The position numbers were made by a program, and so were the translations under genes. Shown here piece after piece: positions 26,298-36,919 of a stretch of DNA of 64,000 nt. The notes beneath the pieces were generated by a model that saw only the letters and a list, made by a program, of their open reading frames with translations, made no database searches and was not told the origin of the DNA. Position 1 is the first letter of the stretch. Each line of letters starts with the position of its first letter. The DNA is from Deltaproteobacteria bacterium. GTDB taxonomy: Bacteria > JAGRBM01 > JAHCIT01. The stretch is from contig JAHCIT010000007.1 in assembly GCA_026129095.1 (NCBI GenBank), forward strand, positions 155,940-219,939, in the 5' to 3' direction.

Positions 26298-27027
26298 GCC
26301 CCCCGGACTTTACCAGTCCAGCCCAGCCGCCAAAGAGGATGCGGCTGATGGATTCAAGCCCGGGCAGGTAACTGGCGCGGCCATCGAGCAGCCGTTCCCG
26401 CGGTATCCGCTCGGCCTGAAGTTCATCGTCGAAGGCGCGGGTCATCCCTGCTATCAGGTCACTATCCACCTCCAGATGAAACTGGATTCCCCATACATTC
26501 CTTCCGTACCGGAACGCCTGGTTGGGCGTCATCTCTGACGAAGCGAGATGGACCGCTCCATCTGGCAGTTCCAGCCGGTCACCGTGCCAGTGGAAGGCTA
26601 CGAAATTCCGTTCGGGTACACGGCTCCAGAGAGGATCATCTGAAGCGTCACCAGTAAGCTTCACCGGGTACCACCCGATCTCCTTGGCCGGCCCGGGAGC
26701 GACATTGCCGCCAAAGGCTGCGGCTATGAGCTGAGCCCCCAAGCATACACCCAGAACAGGCAGGTTTTCCTTTTCCATCTGGCGGATCAGGTTCATCTCG
26801 TCCGCAAGAAACGGATACTTGTCCGTTTCATAGACTCCCATCGGACCGCCCATAACGATCAGCCCCGCAGCGCCGCCGCCCAGGTCCGGCACGGGCTCTC
26901 CCGCCCAGGTCCGCACATAGCGGATTCCGACGCCCTTCCGTTCCAGTTCCAGTGCGATCAGTCCCGGGTTTTCACACCTCGCGTGAAGCAGGCACCAGAC
27001 AAAAGGGCGGCTGGAAGAAGGACTCAT
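26281..27027 (-). CDS. Class I glutamine amidotransferase-like protein
   Basis: A 248-residue stand-alone class I glutamine amidotransferase domain (GuaA_N/YfeJ-like). The nucleophile is Cys in GVCLGAQLIAAAFGG, and the His/Glu pair is in GIQFHLEVD, with MGGPMGVYE near residue 75 and FHWHGDRLELP before it. The catalytic triad is complete. ATG at 27027 is preferred; 12 upstream codons in the same frame are possible. Relatives hydrolyse glutamine or gamma-glutamyl amides, so the true substrate is unknown. It overlaps the convergent dxs by 17 bases. Confidence 0.9.
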   Translation of the reverse strand: MSPSSSRPFVWCLLHARCENPGLIALELERKGVGIRYVRTWAGEPVPDLGGGAAGLIVMGGPMGVYETDKYPFLADEMNLIRQMEKENLPVLGVCLGAQLIAAAFGGNVAPGPAKEIGWYPVKLTGDASDDPLWSRVPERNFVAFHWHGDRLELPDGAVHLASSEMTPNQAFRYGRNVWGIQFHLEVDSDLIAGMTRAFDDELQAERIPRERLLDGRASYLPGLESISRILFGGWAGLVKSGGLSPRP

Positions 27028-27074
27028 GGGACAAAGTCTAGCCGTAGCCGCCAAGCGCCACAAAAGGCCATATT

Positions 27075-27170
27075 CGCCATAATAGATACGATAGGTATAC
27101 TCATCATATTTATAATAAATGTAATAAATACAGCTAGTTACAATTTTTATATTGACTGATATCTATAATG
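27075..27170 (+). promoter_or_regulatory. AT-rich promoter region of the desaturase gene
   Basis: An almost continuous AT-rich stretch in a GC-rich genome, with several TATA/ATAAT-type runs. A TATAAT (27164-27169) lies about 75 bases before the desaturase ATG. No well-spaced -35 box is visible (TTGACT at 27152 is too close). Repetition of ATA/ATAAT units could also form a curved-DNA or operator region. Confidence 0.45.
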
Positions 27171-27244
27171 TAATACAACATAAACAGACCGATGCCGCAA
27201 CCCGTCAAGGTCGCGGAGAAGCAAGTCCAGAAGGAAAACAAATC

Positions 27245-28486
27245 ATGACTACCGCCACCACCGAAATCATCGAAACTCCTGCTACCCACCCGCCGGTGCC
27301 CATTCCCCGCTCGGCCAAACGAAATGCCGCCACGCAGGCTGCCAAGCCTCCAGTCCGTTCGGAAGAACCGGCCGCCCGGCTCACGGACGAGGAACGGTTT
27401 CGCCGGTTCGGCGAGGCGGTGGACAAAATCCGGCGCCGCGTCGAGGAACAGATCGGCAAGGATGACGTCGACTATATCACCAAGGTGGACAACTTCTCCC
27501 GTGCCATGACAATCACCGGACGCGCCCTGCTCCACTTCAGCGTTGGGCCCGTTTCATGGACGGCGGGAGTCATTGCACTGTGGATCGGTCGACAGCTTCA
27601 GGCGACCGAAATCGGCCACACCGCCTTGCACGGAGCATTCGACGGCCTGCCCGGCGCAGACAAGTTCCAGTCGGAAACCTTCGACTGGGACGTTCCGATC
27701 GACGAAGAGTCCTGGCGCTATGGGCACAACATCCGACACCACCAGTTCACCAATATCGCTGGCAAGGATCCGGACATCCATTTCGGACCGGTTCGTCTCA
27801 ATGCCCAGACGCCTCACCGCACGGTGAATTACTTTCAGGTGCCGATCGCGCTGGCCGTGGCGAGCAACTTCGGTTTTGCCATGAACCCGCATTTCACCGG
27901 ACTGCTGGATGTATACAGCAGCAACGGGCGGGGTGGCATGGACACGCTGAAGGACAGGTCATGGAAGACCATCGCGCTCGCCCACTGGAAGACTTTCCGC
28001 AAGTGGGGCCCCTACTACTTCAGAAACTATGTGTTTTTCCCGGCACTGGCTGGCCCAGGATTCCTGAAAGTGCTCGCCGGCAACGTGGCTGCTGAAATCC
28101 TCCGCGATCTCTACACGGCGGCGACCATCTGGTGCGGACATGTGGGCGAGGACGTCAAGGACTACCCAGAAGGTACCAAGGCGCGAAACCGCGGCGAGTG
28201 GTATGCCATGCAGGTGGAAGGTGCCAACAATTTTGAGGTTCCGCTTCCCCTCTCCATGCTGTGCGGCGCCCTGGACCGGCAGATCGAACACCATCTGTTC
28301 CCGAAATTCCCCACGAACCGGCTTCGGGAAGTCGCCCCGGAAATCCGCCAGATCTGCGAAGAATACGGCATCAGCTACAGGACCGGCACATGGCCAAACA
28401 CGCTTGGCAAGGTCTTCCAGCGCGTCTGGCAGCTCAGCTTCCCTGACAAGCCGGAAACGGTAGAAGCCGAAGCGGTGCGGGTCTGA
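27245..28486 (+). CDS. Membrane fatty acid desaturase
   Basis: Di-iron, membrane-bound enzyme that introduces a double bond into an acyl chain. Three histidine boxes: HTALH (125-129), HNIRHH (161-166), and QIEHH (346-350). Several membrane helices separate them, as expected. AGAAGGA 11 bases upstream fixes the ATG at 27245; earlier codons in the frame are unlikely. The N-terminal 70 residues are polar and Pro/Ala-rich. 413 residues is normal for the front-end and acyl-lipid branch; QIEHH (rather than HxxHH) suggests the delta-5/delta-6-like group, but regiospecificity is not certain. Stop lies 13 bases from the convergent RHH gene. Confidence 0.93.
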   Translation: MTTATTEIIETPATHPPVPIPRSAKRNAATQAAKPPVRSEEPAARLTDEERFRRFGEAVDKIRRRVEEQIGKDDVDYITKVDNFSRAMTITGRALLHFSVGPVSWTAGVIALWIGRQLQATEIGHTALHGAFDGLPGADKFQSETFDWDVPIDEESWRYGHNIRHHQFTNIAGKDPDIHFGPVRLNAQTPHRTVNYFQVPIALAVASNFGFAMNPHFTGLLDVYSSNGRGGMDTLKDRSWKTIALAHWKTFRKWGPYYFRNYVFFPALAGPGFLKVLAGNVAAEILRDLYTAATIWCGHVGEDVKDYPEGTKARNRGEWYAMQVEGANNFEVPLPLSMLCGALDRQIEHHLFPKFPTNRLREVAPEIRQICEEYGISYRTGTWPNTLGKVFQRVWQLSFPDKPETVEAEAVRV

Positions 28487-28499
28487 GGAAAATCTTGCC

Positions 28500-29015
28500 C
28501 TATTCCGGAACCTTTTTCAGGCAATCCGGATGAATCCAGACTGCCAGGGCTGAAGCGTTGTCGCTTTGGCCCCGGAGTCCTTCGGTCCCGCGCTCCATCT
28601 CCCCCCCGCAGACAGCACAAGTTTCGGTGCGATTCATGATCAGCTTCTGCCAGCCATAAACGCCGGCAAGCAGCGAAGCTGCTGCCGGAGCAGGCGCCGG
28701 AGGCGGCCGGAGGACATCCTGGCCGGAGGCGCTGGCGGCCACCCGCTGGGCGTCCCGGGCCACATTCCGCGCAAGCAACTGCGACTGGTTGACGATATGA
28801 TCGACATTCGCCACGACGTTATCGACCAGCTCAAAACTGTCATGCAGGACATTCCGGATGAGCTGCGAGACCGTCACCCGGCGGCGACGGGCCTCTTCCT
28901 TGAGCACGTTGTCGAGCCCTTCGGGCACACGGGTCTGGATTAGGAAATCCTTGCGCTCGTCCACAGGTTTCCGCCCGCGTTTTCGTGAGGCTGTTCTGGG
29001 CCGTCTCGGTGTCAC
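28500..29015 (-). CDS. Ribbon-helix-helix protein with C-terminal cysteine motif
   Basis: A 171-residue protein, GTG start at 29015. Residues 1-20 are basic (RKRGRKPVDERK). Residues about 20-60 (DFLIQTRVPEGLDNVLKEEARRRRVTVSQLIRNVLHD) fit a CopG/Arc ribbon-helix-helix DNA-binding domain. The middle is helical, ending in an Ala/Pro linker. The C-terminus contains CAVCGGEMERG...WIHPDCLKK, a C-x2-C...H-x2-C set that could bind one zinc. Not a family I can name. A GTCAT-N7-ATGAC palindrome lies 36 bases upstream of the start (29051-29067) and would be a natural operator for autoregulation. Confidence 0.72.
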   Translation of the reverse strand: MTPRRPRTASRKRGRKPVDERKDFLIQTRVPEGLDNVLKEEARRRRVTVSQLIRNVLHDSFELVDNVVANVDHIVNQSQLLARNVARDAQRVAASASGQDVLRPPPAPAPAAASLLAGVYGWQKLIMNRTETCAVCGGEMERGTEGLRGQSDNASALAVWIHPDCLKKVPE

Positions 29016-29050
29016 GTAAATACCCGCCTTTTCGAGGACGGACTTAACCC

Positions 29051-29067
29051 GTCATACATATGATGAC
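29051..29067. promoter_or_regulatory. GTCAT-N7-ATGAC inverted repeat (candidate operator)
   Basis: Perfect 5-bp arms with a 7-bp spacer containing CATATG. It sits in the 100-bp region between the divergent RHH-protein gene (start 29015) and the lipoprotein gene (start 29116), so it could regulate both. Confidence 0.4.
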
Positions 29068-29115
29068 AATCAAAATGGCGTTTGAAAAGCACCTCGTGCT
29101 ATTCCCTGCTGCAGG

Positions 29116-30981
29116 ATGCGGAAGCGGGCACTGACATTCGTACTGGCCGCCATCACCCTCGCTGGCTGCGGGGAGTGGTTTGATACTTGGATAATGGGAC
29201 GGCCTGCTCCCCTTACCGGTGTATGGACCGGTTTTGTGCAGGTAAGCGGCGATACCGGCGATGCCATTGCCGACCTGGTGATGTCACCGGACGGTGAACT
29301 GAGCGGTACACTCGAAACCGTACCCACCGATGGTTACCGGCACCGGATTACAGGCAAGGTGAGCCGCCACAGCATCGGGGCGGAAATCCACGTCCGCAAC
29401 GACCTTTGTGAGGGAGTGTTCCGTGTTAATGGCGGCATCCGTGACGGCGTGATGGAACTTTCCGGTGATGGTGCTCCCTGCTGGCCGGAAGAAGGCGTTT
29501 CGTTCCGGGCGAAATTCGGGAGAATGACGGCAAACGCTGCCACGGGGAGCGGCCCCACTCGCCTGCACCGGTGGTCCGGCCCGCTCATCGAGCACCCCCG
29601 GCTGGAGCAACCAGTCGAACAGTTCCCAAACAGATGGGACGGGAGCCCTATCGTCGAAGCGCAGATAGATAATGCTACCGGGAATCCCGCCAGTTTCAGT
29701 TTCCGTATTCCGCCCATAAATACAGCAGCAGATACAAACGATAGTTCCCGCTGGCCAACCGGCACCCCCGCCTACTTAGACTGGATCGTGCTCGACCTGG
29801 ATCACCTGGCTGCTACCGGACCGTACGGCGAGCGTCTTTTTACCCGTCGGGACGGCTGGCTGTTCCGGGGCGACGGCCACTGGAGCCTGCATCGCCTGAT
29901 CAGCCATCCGAACGAACCCATCATGGAACTGGATGCGGAGGTATTCGATCCCGGTGAGAACGAACTGCTAGCCGGGCTCACCCTCTCGGGCCGGTGGTAT
30001 CCCGGCCATGTGCAGGCCGACTTCAGGCCCCGCCCCTTCAGCTACCGGATTCATCTTTCCAGGACACCGGTGGCGGCCAGCGGCAGCGTGGAGCTCAAGG
30101 GTTTTGATCCAGGCAAGAGACAGTCCGGCTCGGTGGACCTGAAAGCCCACAGTCGCGCACTCGACACCAGCATCCGTCCGCACCAGCTTCTCGCCCTCCG
30201 GCTCCGGACGGATGGGGCATTTTCATCGGTGGGACTTCTTCCACTGACGCGTGGCGATCTCCGGGTGGACTATCCCCGGGTCACGGTCCGCGAACTGGCT
30301 GATGGTACCGGCCTCAAGATGACCGTACGGACCGACCTCGCCCTGATCGTCAACGAGCGGCAGATCATCGCCCCGCTCTTCCCGGCCGAAGGCATCGGCA
30401 CCGTCCAGATCATTGGTGGAACGTGCGCTGGGGCCGACCCTGAAGCTCCCGATACAGTCCGGAATCAGTGTCCTGGTACTCTTATCCATCTGCTCCCGTT
30501 CACGCTAACGGTTCCTCCGCCGGTCATTGCTGCCCAGTTTCCACACCCTCCCCGCGAGGGGTCCGTCATACTGCCGCCGCCGGACGGGAGGTATAGTGAT
30601 GAAGACTGGCTGAGTATTCACCTTTCATTCGAGGGCCTTACCGATGAACGGGCAGAGCAGTGGCTTCTGCTCCCGCTGAAAGATACCAGACCCGGTCCGC
30701 TGAATATGGAACGGTTTGTGGTCACACCTACGCAAATGAACCTGAAGGCCGGTGAACTGGCCAGTTTCACCTTCGACGGCATTCTCAACACCGGCGACCG
30801 GATGCCGCTACTTCACGATCCCGACACCCGGATCAGCGTATCAGAAATCTCGCATCCAATGCCGGGCATCAGTGTCTCGCCCGGTACGGTCCGGGCTGCC
30901 CGGCCCGGAGAAGGGTCTGTACATATCCGGAACCGCAAATTTCCCCTGTGGCCGGTGAGCATTACGATTCTCGTTGAGTGA
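29116..30981 (+). CDS. Large lipoprotein of unknown function
   Basis: A 621-residue exported protein with a lipobox TLAGC (Cys 18). I do not recognise a family. The mature protein is dominated by beta-like stretches with many Gly, Pro and Asp, in at least four blocks; the last 120 residues look like an Ig or BIG-type beta-sandwich (ISVSPGTVRAARPGEGSVHIRN). A region near residue 170-260 contains PASFSFRIPP and repeats of aromatic-Gly. The likely location is the outer membrane. No clear ribosome-binding site. It is divergent from the RHH gene and ends about 97 bases before the cupin gene. Confidence 0.75.
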   Translation: MRKRALTFVLAAITLAGCGEWFDTWIMGRPAPLTGVWTGFVQVSGDTGDAIADLVMSPDGELSGTLETVPTDGYRHRITGKVSRHSIGAEIHVRNDLCEGVFRVNGGIRDGVMELSGDGAPCWPEEGVSFRAKFGRMTANAATGSGPTRLHRWSGPLIEHPRLEQPVEQFPNRWDGSPIVEAQIDNATGNPASFSFRIPPINTAADTNDSSRWPTGTPAYLDWIVLDLDHLAATGPYGERLFTRRDGWLFRGDGHWSLHRLISHPNEPIMELDAEVFDPGENELLAGLTLSGRWYPGHVQADFRPRPFSYRIHLSRTPVAASGSVELKGFDPGKRQSGSVDLKAHSRALDTSIRPHQLLALRLRTDGAFSSVGLLPLTRGDLRVDYPRVTVRELADGTGLKMTVRTDLALIVNERQIIAPLFPAEGIGTVQIIGGTCAGADPEAPDTVRNQCPGTLIHLLPFTLTVPPPVIAAQFPHPPREGSVILPPPDGRYSDEDWLSIHLSFEGLTDERAEQWLLLPLKDTRPGPLNMERFVVTPTQMNLKAGELASFTFDGILNTGDRMPLLHDPDTRISVSEISHPMPGISVSPGTVRAARPGEGSVHIRNRKFPLWPVSITILVE

Positions 30982-31077
30982 AGGCTTGCCGAAAGAAACT
31001 ATTTAGTCTCTTAAAAATTGGCGCTATACAGGAAAGTCGCCGCTCCGAATGTGGAGAGCGATGGAGGACACCCAATC

Positions 31078-32184
31078 ATGCGTTCCTGGCTGCAACTTCA
31101 GAAGGGACAGACGCCCCGGCAGGCCCATGTGGGCCTGGATGGTCTTAAGGATGACGAACTCGGCCGCCAGGGGTTTTCCGGGAAGGTGGCAGAACTCTAC
31201 CGCCGTAACGATCCGACAGCCTGGAGCCGGATAGAGGGTCCGCATCGTCCCCGCGATTTCAGCCTGAACCGGCTGGTTCCACCTGACCAGAATGACCCGA
31301 ACGGCCGTCCGCTCAAGCTGATGTTCAATGCCGACCTGTCAATACATCTGAGCCGCCGGGCAGCACCGATGCCCTATTTTTTCCGGAATGCCGATGGCGA
31401 TGAGCTTCATTTCGTCCACCGCGGCGAAGGAACAGTTGAAACCGAATTCGGCCCCCTCACCTACGGACCGGGGGACTATGTGCTGATTCCAAAAGGCGTC
31501 ACCTACCGGGTAGTTCCGGCAAATGCGGACAACTACTTCGTCATTCTGGAAACCGTGGGCGAGATCGACTTCCCCGACTTTGGGGCCCTTGGCCGCCACG
31601 CTCCGTTCGATCCCACAGTAATCCGCATTCCGGAACCACAGGCATTCGACCAGCCGGGCGAGCACGAGGTACGCATCAAGCTTGATGGCCGGTATACATC
31701 TTGCACCTACCCGTTCCATCCGTTCGACGTCGTGGGATGGAAGGGCGATCTTTTCCCTTTCGCCATGAACATCCGTGACTTCTGCCCGATCCTGAGCGAC
31801 CGGGTGCATCTGCCGCCATCGGTCCACTGCAATTTCCAGGCGGCAGGTGTCTACGTCATCAACTTCCTGCCCCGGCCTGCCGAAGGCATTCGTGACGCCG
31901 AGAGGGTTCCCTGGTATCACCGGAACGTCGACTTCGACGAGGTGATTTTCAACCACGGCGGAGAATTCATGGGAGTTCCGATTCCCAAGGGACGCATGTC
32001 CCTCTCGCCCCAGGGAGTCCACCACGGCATTCCCGAAATGGTACGGGAGTTCACCCGCAAGAACTGGAAAAAAGACCAGATGCTCAACTGGGAAATCATT
32101 AGTTTCGACTGCTCCCGCCCTCTACACGTAACTCCAGAGGCTGACGCCGCTGTCCGGCTTCCCAAGGCATCGCTCGGGACCTGA
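31078..32184 (+). CDS. Homogentisate 1,2-dioxygenase-like cupin
   Basis: Iron-dependent cupin of the homogentisate dioxygenase fold. The start at 31078 follows a GGAGG at 31063-31067. Matching segments are the N-terminal RNADGDELHFVHRGEGTVET and GDYVLIPKGVTYRV, then WYHRNVDFDEVIFNHGGEFMG with HxxxE/H ligands, and SPQGVHHGIPE. At 368 residues it is clearly shorter than the 430-460 residues of HmgA, and the rest of the tyrosine catabolic genes (fumarylacetoacetase, maleylacetoacetate isomerase) are absent, so the substrate may be a different aromatic. It is 34 bases from the next gene, an alpha/beta hydrolase, in the same orientation. Confidence 0.82.
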   Translation: MRSWLQLQKGQTPRQAHVGLDGLKDDELGRQGFSGKVAELYRRNDPTAWSRIEGPHRPRDFSLNRLVPPDQNDPNGRPLKLMFNADLSIHLSRRAAPMPYFFRNADGDELHFVHRGEGTVETEFGPLTYGPGDYVLIPKGVTYRVVPANADNYFVILETVGEIDFPDFGALGRHAPFDPTVIRIPEPQAFDQPGEHEVRIKLDGRYTSCTYPFHPFDVVGWKGDLFPFAMNIRDFCPILSDRVHLPPSVHCNFQAAGVYVINFLPRPAEGIRDAERVPWYHRNVDFDEVIFNHGGEFMGVPIPKGRMSLSPQGVHHGIPEMVREFTRKNWKKDQMLNWEIISFDCSRPLHVTPEADAAVRLPKASLGT

Positions 32185-32218
32185 CCCAGAGCCACACACT
32201 CCGGAAGGAACCATCATC

Positions 32219-33493
32219 ATGAAGTTCAAGCCGTTTCACGTTCACGCCCACTACGTTGACATCGATCCGTCAGTCCGTATTGAACCGGTCCGGTTTCATG
32301 CGCCGGACGGATTTCCGCTCAACGGCCTGCTGCATTTGCCCGCCAAAAACACACCGGAAGTGGCCGTACTGGCCATGCACCCCAGAGGCGACTTCTCCCG
32401 GCACTATCTTGCGCCGGGCCTTGTGAATGGCGGATACGCGTTCCTTGGTGCGAATTCGCGTCATCTCAACAATGATGCTGACGCCCTGCACGAACGGCTG
32501 CTGATCGACGTGGCAGGCTCGATCCGGTTCCTGAAAGACCGGGGCTTCAAGAAGATCATCCTGGCGGGAAACTCTGGTGGCGGATCGCTCTTTGCCTTTT
32601 ACATCCAGCAGTCGGGGCTTCCACCCGATCAGCGGTTCGATAGCGGCCCGTCGGGTGACAAGGTGCCGCTCCGGGAAGTGGAGCTCCCCCCCGTGGACGG
32701 GTTCATCATCCTTGCCGCCCATCCCGGCGAAGGCCGCTTCCTCATGGACCGGCTGGACCCCTCCGTAGTGGACGAAACCAGTCCCACCGCCTGCAACCCG
32801 CGGCTTGACATGTACAATCCAAAGAATGGCTACCGGCCCATGCACGAAGGTCCCTCGAAATACTCACCCGACTTTCTGGCCGAGTATCGCGCAGCCCAGC
32901 GCCAGCGATGCGAACGAATCGACCGGCTCTGCAAGGAATGGAGCGCCGAGTCACTTTACTACCGGGCAAGATTGAAAGATCCGGCACGGCTCACGCCCGC
33001 CGAAATGCTGATGGCCAGCCGTCACGGGCTCCAGCGTCGCTATCTTGTCATCTACCGGACCCTGGCCGACCCGCGGTATCTGGACCCGGCCATAGATCCG
33101 AATCGCCGTCCCATCGGTTCCCTTTTCGCCCAGGGAGGACGGGATCCCATCGCCGGAAACTATGGCGAGGGGCTCTCACGCGTAATGAGCGCACGCGGAT
33201 GGCTTTCTACGTGGTCTGGACTCGAATCACGCGCGGCGCTGGAACTCACCGCACCATCGATCCGGATTCCAACCCACATGGTCTATGCCGATGCTGACAC
33301 GGAGATATATGAGCGAGAATGCCGCGCCGCATACGGTCTCATTCCTGCCACTGACAAGACTTTCACGACGATGGAGTGGGCGGACCATTACCTGTTCCCG
33401 GTTGGGTCGGAAGGACAAAGCCGCGGGAATGCGCGCCAGAAACTGTGCGAAGATGCCCTGCTCCCGTGGCTGAAGCAGCGGTGGCCGGTTTGA
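32219..33493 (+). CDS. Alpha/beta-hydrolase fold protein (paired with the cupin)
   Basis: A 424-residue serine-hydrolase-like protein with GGAAGGAA just upstream. Nucleophile motif is GNSGGGSLFAFYI, in the family form G-x-S-x-G. The catalytic His is probably in MEWADHYLFP near the C-terminus, with a long cap between about 150 and 320. The close downstream position after the dioxygenase-like cupin suggests the two act on the same pathway: ring opening followed by hydrolysis, as in aromatic meta-cleavage routes (inference). The substrate is unknown. Confidence 0.82.
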   Translation: MKFKPFHVHAHYVDIDPSVRIEPVRFHAPDGFPLNGLLHLPAKNTPEVAVLAMHPRGDFSRHYLAPGLVNGGYAFLGANSRHLNNDADALHERLLIDVAGSIRFLKDRGFKKIILAGNSGGGSLFAFYIQQSGLPPDQRFDSGPSGDKVPLREVELPPVDGFIILAAHPGEGRFLMDRLDPSVVDETSPTACNPRLDMYNPKNGYRPMHEGPSKYSPDFLAEYRAAQRQRCERIDRLCKEWSAESLYYRARLKDPARLTPAEMLMASRHGLQRRYLVIYRTLADPRYLDPAIDPNRRPIGSLFAQGGRDPIAGNYGEGLSRVMSARGWLSTWSGLESRAALELTAPSIRIPTHMVYADADTEIYERECRAAYGLIPATDKTFTTMEWADHYLFPVGSEGQSRGNARQKLCEDALLPWLKQRWPV

Positions 33494-33540
33494 TGACACC
33501 GGGAACCGCTGCTCCCAAAAGCTGAAACCGGTCCCTGAGG

Positions 33541-34476
<936 letters not shown>

Positions 34477-34576
34477 GCCACCAACAGTAGCCGCACAAGG
34501 CACGAATTCCGAGAAGGAACAAGCCCTGCACTTGAAGCCCTCCGGCAAGGCCAGTCAGTCTGAACCGACATTCCTG

Positions 34577-36916
34577 ATGGATGACGAACCCAAACCACTT
34601 TCCCGGCGGACCCCACCCTGGATGCCGTGGGCGGCCGCCATAGCCGCCCTTAACGTTATCCTTTTCGCGGGTATTTATGCCGGCCATGAGGCCACCTACT
34701 TCCGCGACATACTCACCCAGTACGTTCCGACCCGGGCGTGGATGTTCGGCCGCATCCTTGCCGGAGAGATACCGCTGTGGAATGACCGGATGTTTGGCGG
34801 CATTCCGTTCTGGGGTGATCCGGTACAGAGTGTCTGGTTTCCCGGCCAGTGGCTGTACCTCTTCTTTGCACGCCTGCACCCGGTCCATGCGCTCGGATGC
34901 CTGATTGGCGTTCACTACCTGATCGCCCATGCCGGCTTCTTTCGCCTGCTGAGAGCGCTCCATATCCGGCCATGGATCGCTTTTGTTTTTTCGGCAGTCA
35001 TCTCCTGTGGTGGCCCCGGCCTGTCGCTTCATTGGGGCTTGCAGTTTTTGTATGGGTTTTCCGTACTTGGGTGGGCCGCCGCCTCGCTGGTCCATTTCCG
35101 GAAGAAGCCGTCCAGCCGGAGCGTCATCTGGATCGTTGTGTGGACAGTCCTGATGGTGACGAGCGGCGACGTGCAGCTCGCCTCGCTCTTCGGACTGTTG
35201 TCAGTGGCCGTCTTCATAAAAAGCCACGGAATCCGCAGTTCCCATTCCCGCAGGTTTGTGCTGGCGATGTTGCTCGCCGGCCTTGCCAGCGCAGCAGTGA
35301 TACTTCCGGCTCTTGAGATTTCCGGCCAGTCGGACCGGGTCGACCATCTCAAGGGCTTCTATGCCTATACCTGGTCATGGCGGCCATTACGGTTTGCCGA
35401 GTGGTTCCTCCCCGGCCTGTTTGATCCCAGATTTGATGGGGGAACTCCCATTGCATTCACACACGCCGTTACTGGACCAGTCCCCTTCGCCGGAGCTGCC
35501 ACCTACTTCCAGCGGCTCAATCCAGGGCTCTGCGCGCTGCTGCTCCTTCCAATGGCTGCGTTGCTCACACGGGAACGCCGCCAGCTATGGTGGTTATGGG
35601 GAGGGGCTGGAGTTTCCCTGCTGATGTCGCTGGGCGAGCCGGGCGGACTCTTTCCGCTGGCCCGTCTCATGATTCCTGGTTGGAACCAGTTCCGCTATCC
35701 GGAAAGGTTCATGCTGCCAGCCATCATATCCCTTGTCACGCTGGCCGCGATTGCAGCAGACGCCTGGATGACCCGCTCAGATGTCCCGCGAAAAACAGTC
35801 ATGGCAACAGCTGGCGCGATTGTCTCCACCGCGCTCGCAACCGCCTTCATGCCTGGAGCAGCCGGCCTCCTGCTGCAGAGCGGTGAGCATGCGATATACA
35901 CGAATCATATGCGCTCAACCGGATGGTGGGTGCTAATGATCACTGGCATTGCCACCGGAGCGCTGCTCGCGACCAAAATCAGCATGCGTCTCAGGGCAGG
36001 ACTTCTTGCGACAGCCATCGCTGCTGAAATAGTTGTCTTGTCGGTCCCGGCGCTCAAAACGGTACCTCTTGAAGCATTTGATGCGCCACCGCTGGCAATT
36101 GCGCCACTTGACCACGCTTTCAAAGACGAGCTTCCGCTGCCCCGTGCGATATTCGCCTTTCAACGTCCGAAAATCATCCTGCCTCCGGCGGAGCTGGCTC
36201 GCCACCAGTGGGAAACATCGTTTCTGAATCTAGCCCTGCTGACACCCCATGCGACACTTGGCGGCTACGGTTCGTTCTGGCCAACCCGCTACCTGGAAGC
36301 GGAAAAAGTCATGGACCCGGCCGCCTTCCAGCTGATTATGGGGGTGGGAGCGGCCGTAGGCCATGCGGAGCAGCGGTTTTCAGGGCACTGGACGTGCGAG
36401 CAGCCGGCAGCCGAGTCCGTTCGGCTCTGCCATCCTTCCAGCATGATGCGGCGGGTACGGGTACCCTCAAACTGGGAAACCATTTCCGATGCAGATATCC
36501 TGCGAGAGCGCCTGCACTCGCTGGGCTCTGATACCCCACAGACAGAGTATCTGGGAGTCCTGATTGATGGCCGGGCAGCCTCTCCAGTTTCGGCGGCAGC
36601 ACCAGCCGGGAATGCATCAGTAACCGTTCGCCACTGGTCCCCCGAGCGCCGCACATTCGTGGTTCATCGTGAAACCGAGGGCCCGGTCATCCTCGCTGAA
36701 AACTGGTACCCGGGATGGACCGTAACCGTAGGCGGCCACGAGTCAGGCCTGATTGCAGCCAACGGCTTCCAGATGGCAGCCTGGGTTCCAGCAGGGGAAC
36801 ATTCGGTGGAATTCGTCTACCAGCCCGCATCGGTCAGGGTTGGGATCCTGATTTCACTGGCGGGAATTGCCGGACTTCTGGTGATGTACTGGCGGACAAG
36901 GGAAATGCCCGGCTGA
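34577..36916 (+). CDS. YfhO-like multi-spanning membrane protein
   Basis: A 779-residue polytopic membrane protein with about 11-13 hydrophobic helices in the first 520 residues, then a soluble beta-rich domain, then a final helix. The GT-C-like features are typical of the YfhO family: TYFRDILTQYVPTRAW near residue 40, WNDRMFGGIPFWGDP, FHYLIAHAGFFRLL-like segments and EWFLPGLFDPRFDGG. YfhO-type proteins transfer sugars to cell-wall polymers; a similar role is inferred. ATG at 34577 is chosen because earlier in-frame starts would overlap the divergent dehalogenase start. It ends 4 bases before a tRNA on the other strand. Confidence 0.82.
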   Translation: MDDEPKPLSRRTPPWMPWAAAIAALNVILFAGIYAGHEATYFRDILTQYVPTRAWMFGRILAGEIPLWNDRMFGGIPFWGDPVQSVWFPGQWLYLFFARLHPVHALGCLIGVHYLIAHAGFFRLLRALHIRPWIAFVFSAVISCGGPGLSLHWGLQFLYGFSVLGWAAASLVHFRKKPSSRSVIWIVVWTVLMVTSGDVQLASLFGLLSVAVFIKSHGIRSSHSRRFVLAMLLAGLASAAVILPALEISGQSDRVDHLKGFYAYTWSWRPLRFAEWFLPGLFDPRFDGGTPIAFTHAVTGPVPFAGAATYFQRLNPGLCALLLLPMAALLTRERRQLWWLWGGAGVSLLMSLGEPGGLFPLARLMIPGWNQFRYPERFMLPAIISLVTLAAIAADAWMTRSDVPRKTVMATAGAIVSTALATAFMPGAAGLLLQSGEHAIYTNHMRSTGWWVLMITGIATGALLATKISMRLRAGLLATAIAAEIVVLSVPALKTVPLEAFDAPPLAIAPLDHAFKDELPLPRAIFAFQRPKIILPPAELARHQWETSFLNLALLTPHATLGGYGSFWPTRYLEAEKVMDPAAFQLIMGVGAAVGHAEQRFSGHWTCEQPAAESVRLCHPSSMMRRVRVPSNWETISDADILRERLHSLGSDTPQTEYLGVLIDGRAASPVSAAAPAGNASVTVRHWSPERRTFVVHRETEGPVILAENWYPGWTVTVGGHESGLIAANGFQMAAWVPAGEHSVEFVYQPASVRVGILISLAGIAGLLVMYWRTREMPG

Positions 36917-36919
36917 TAG

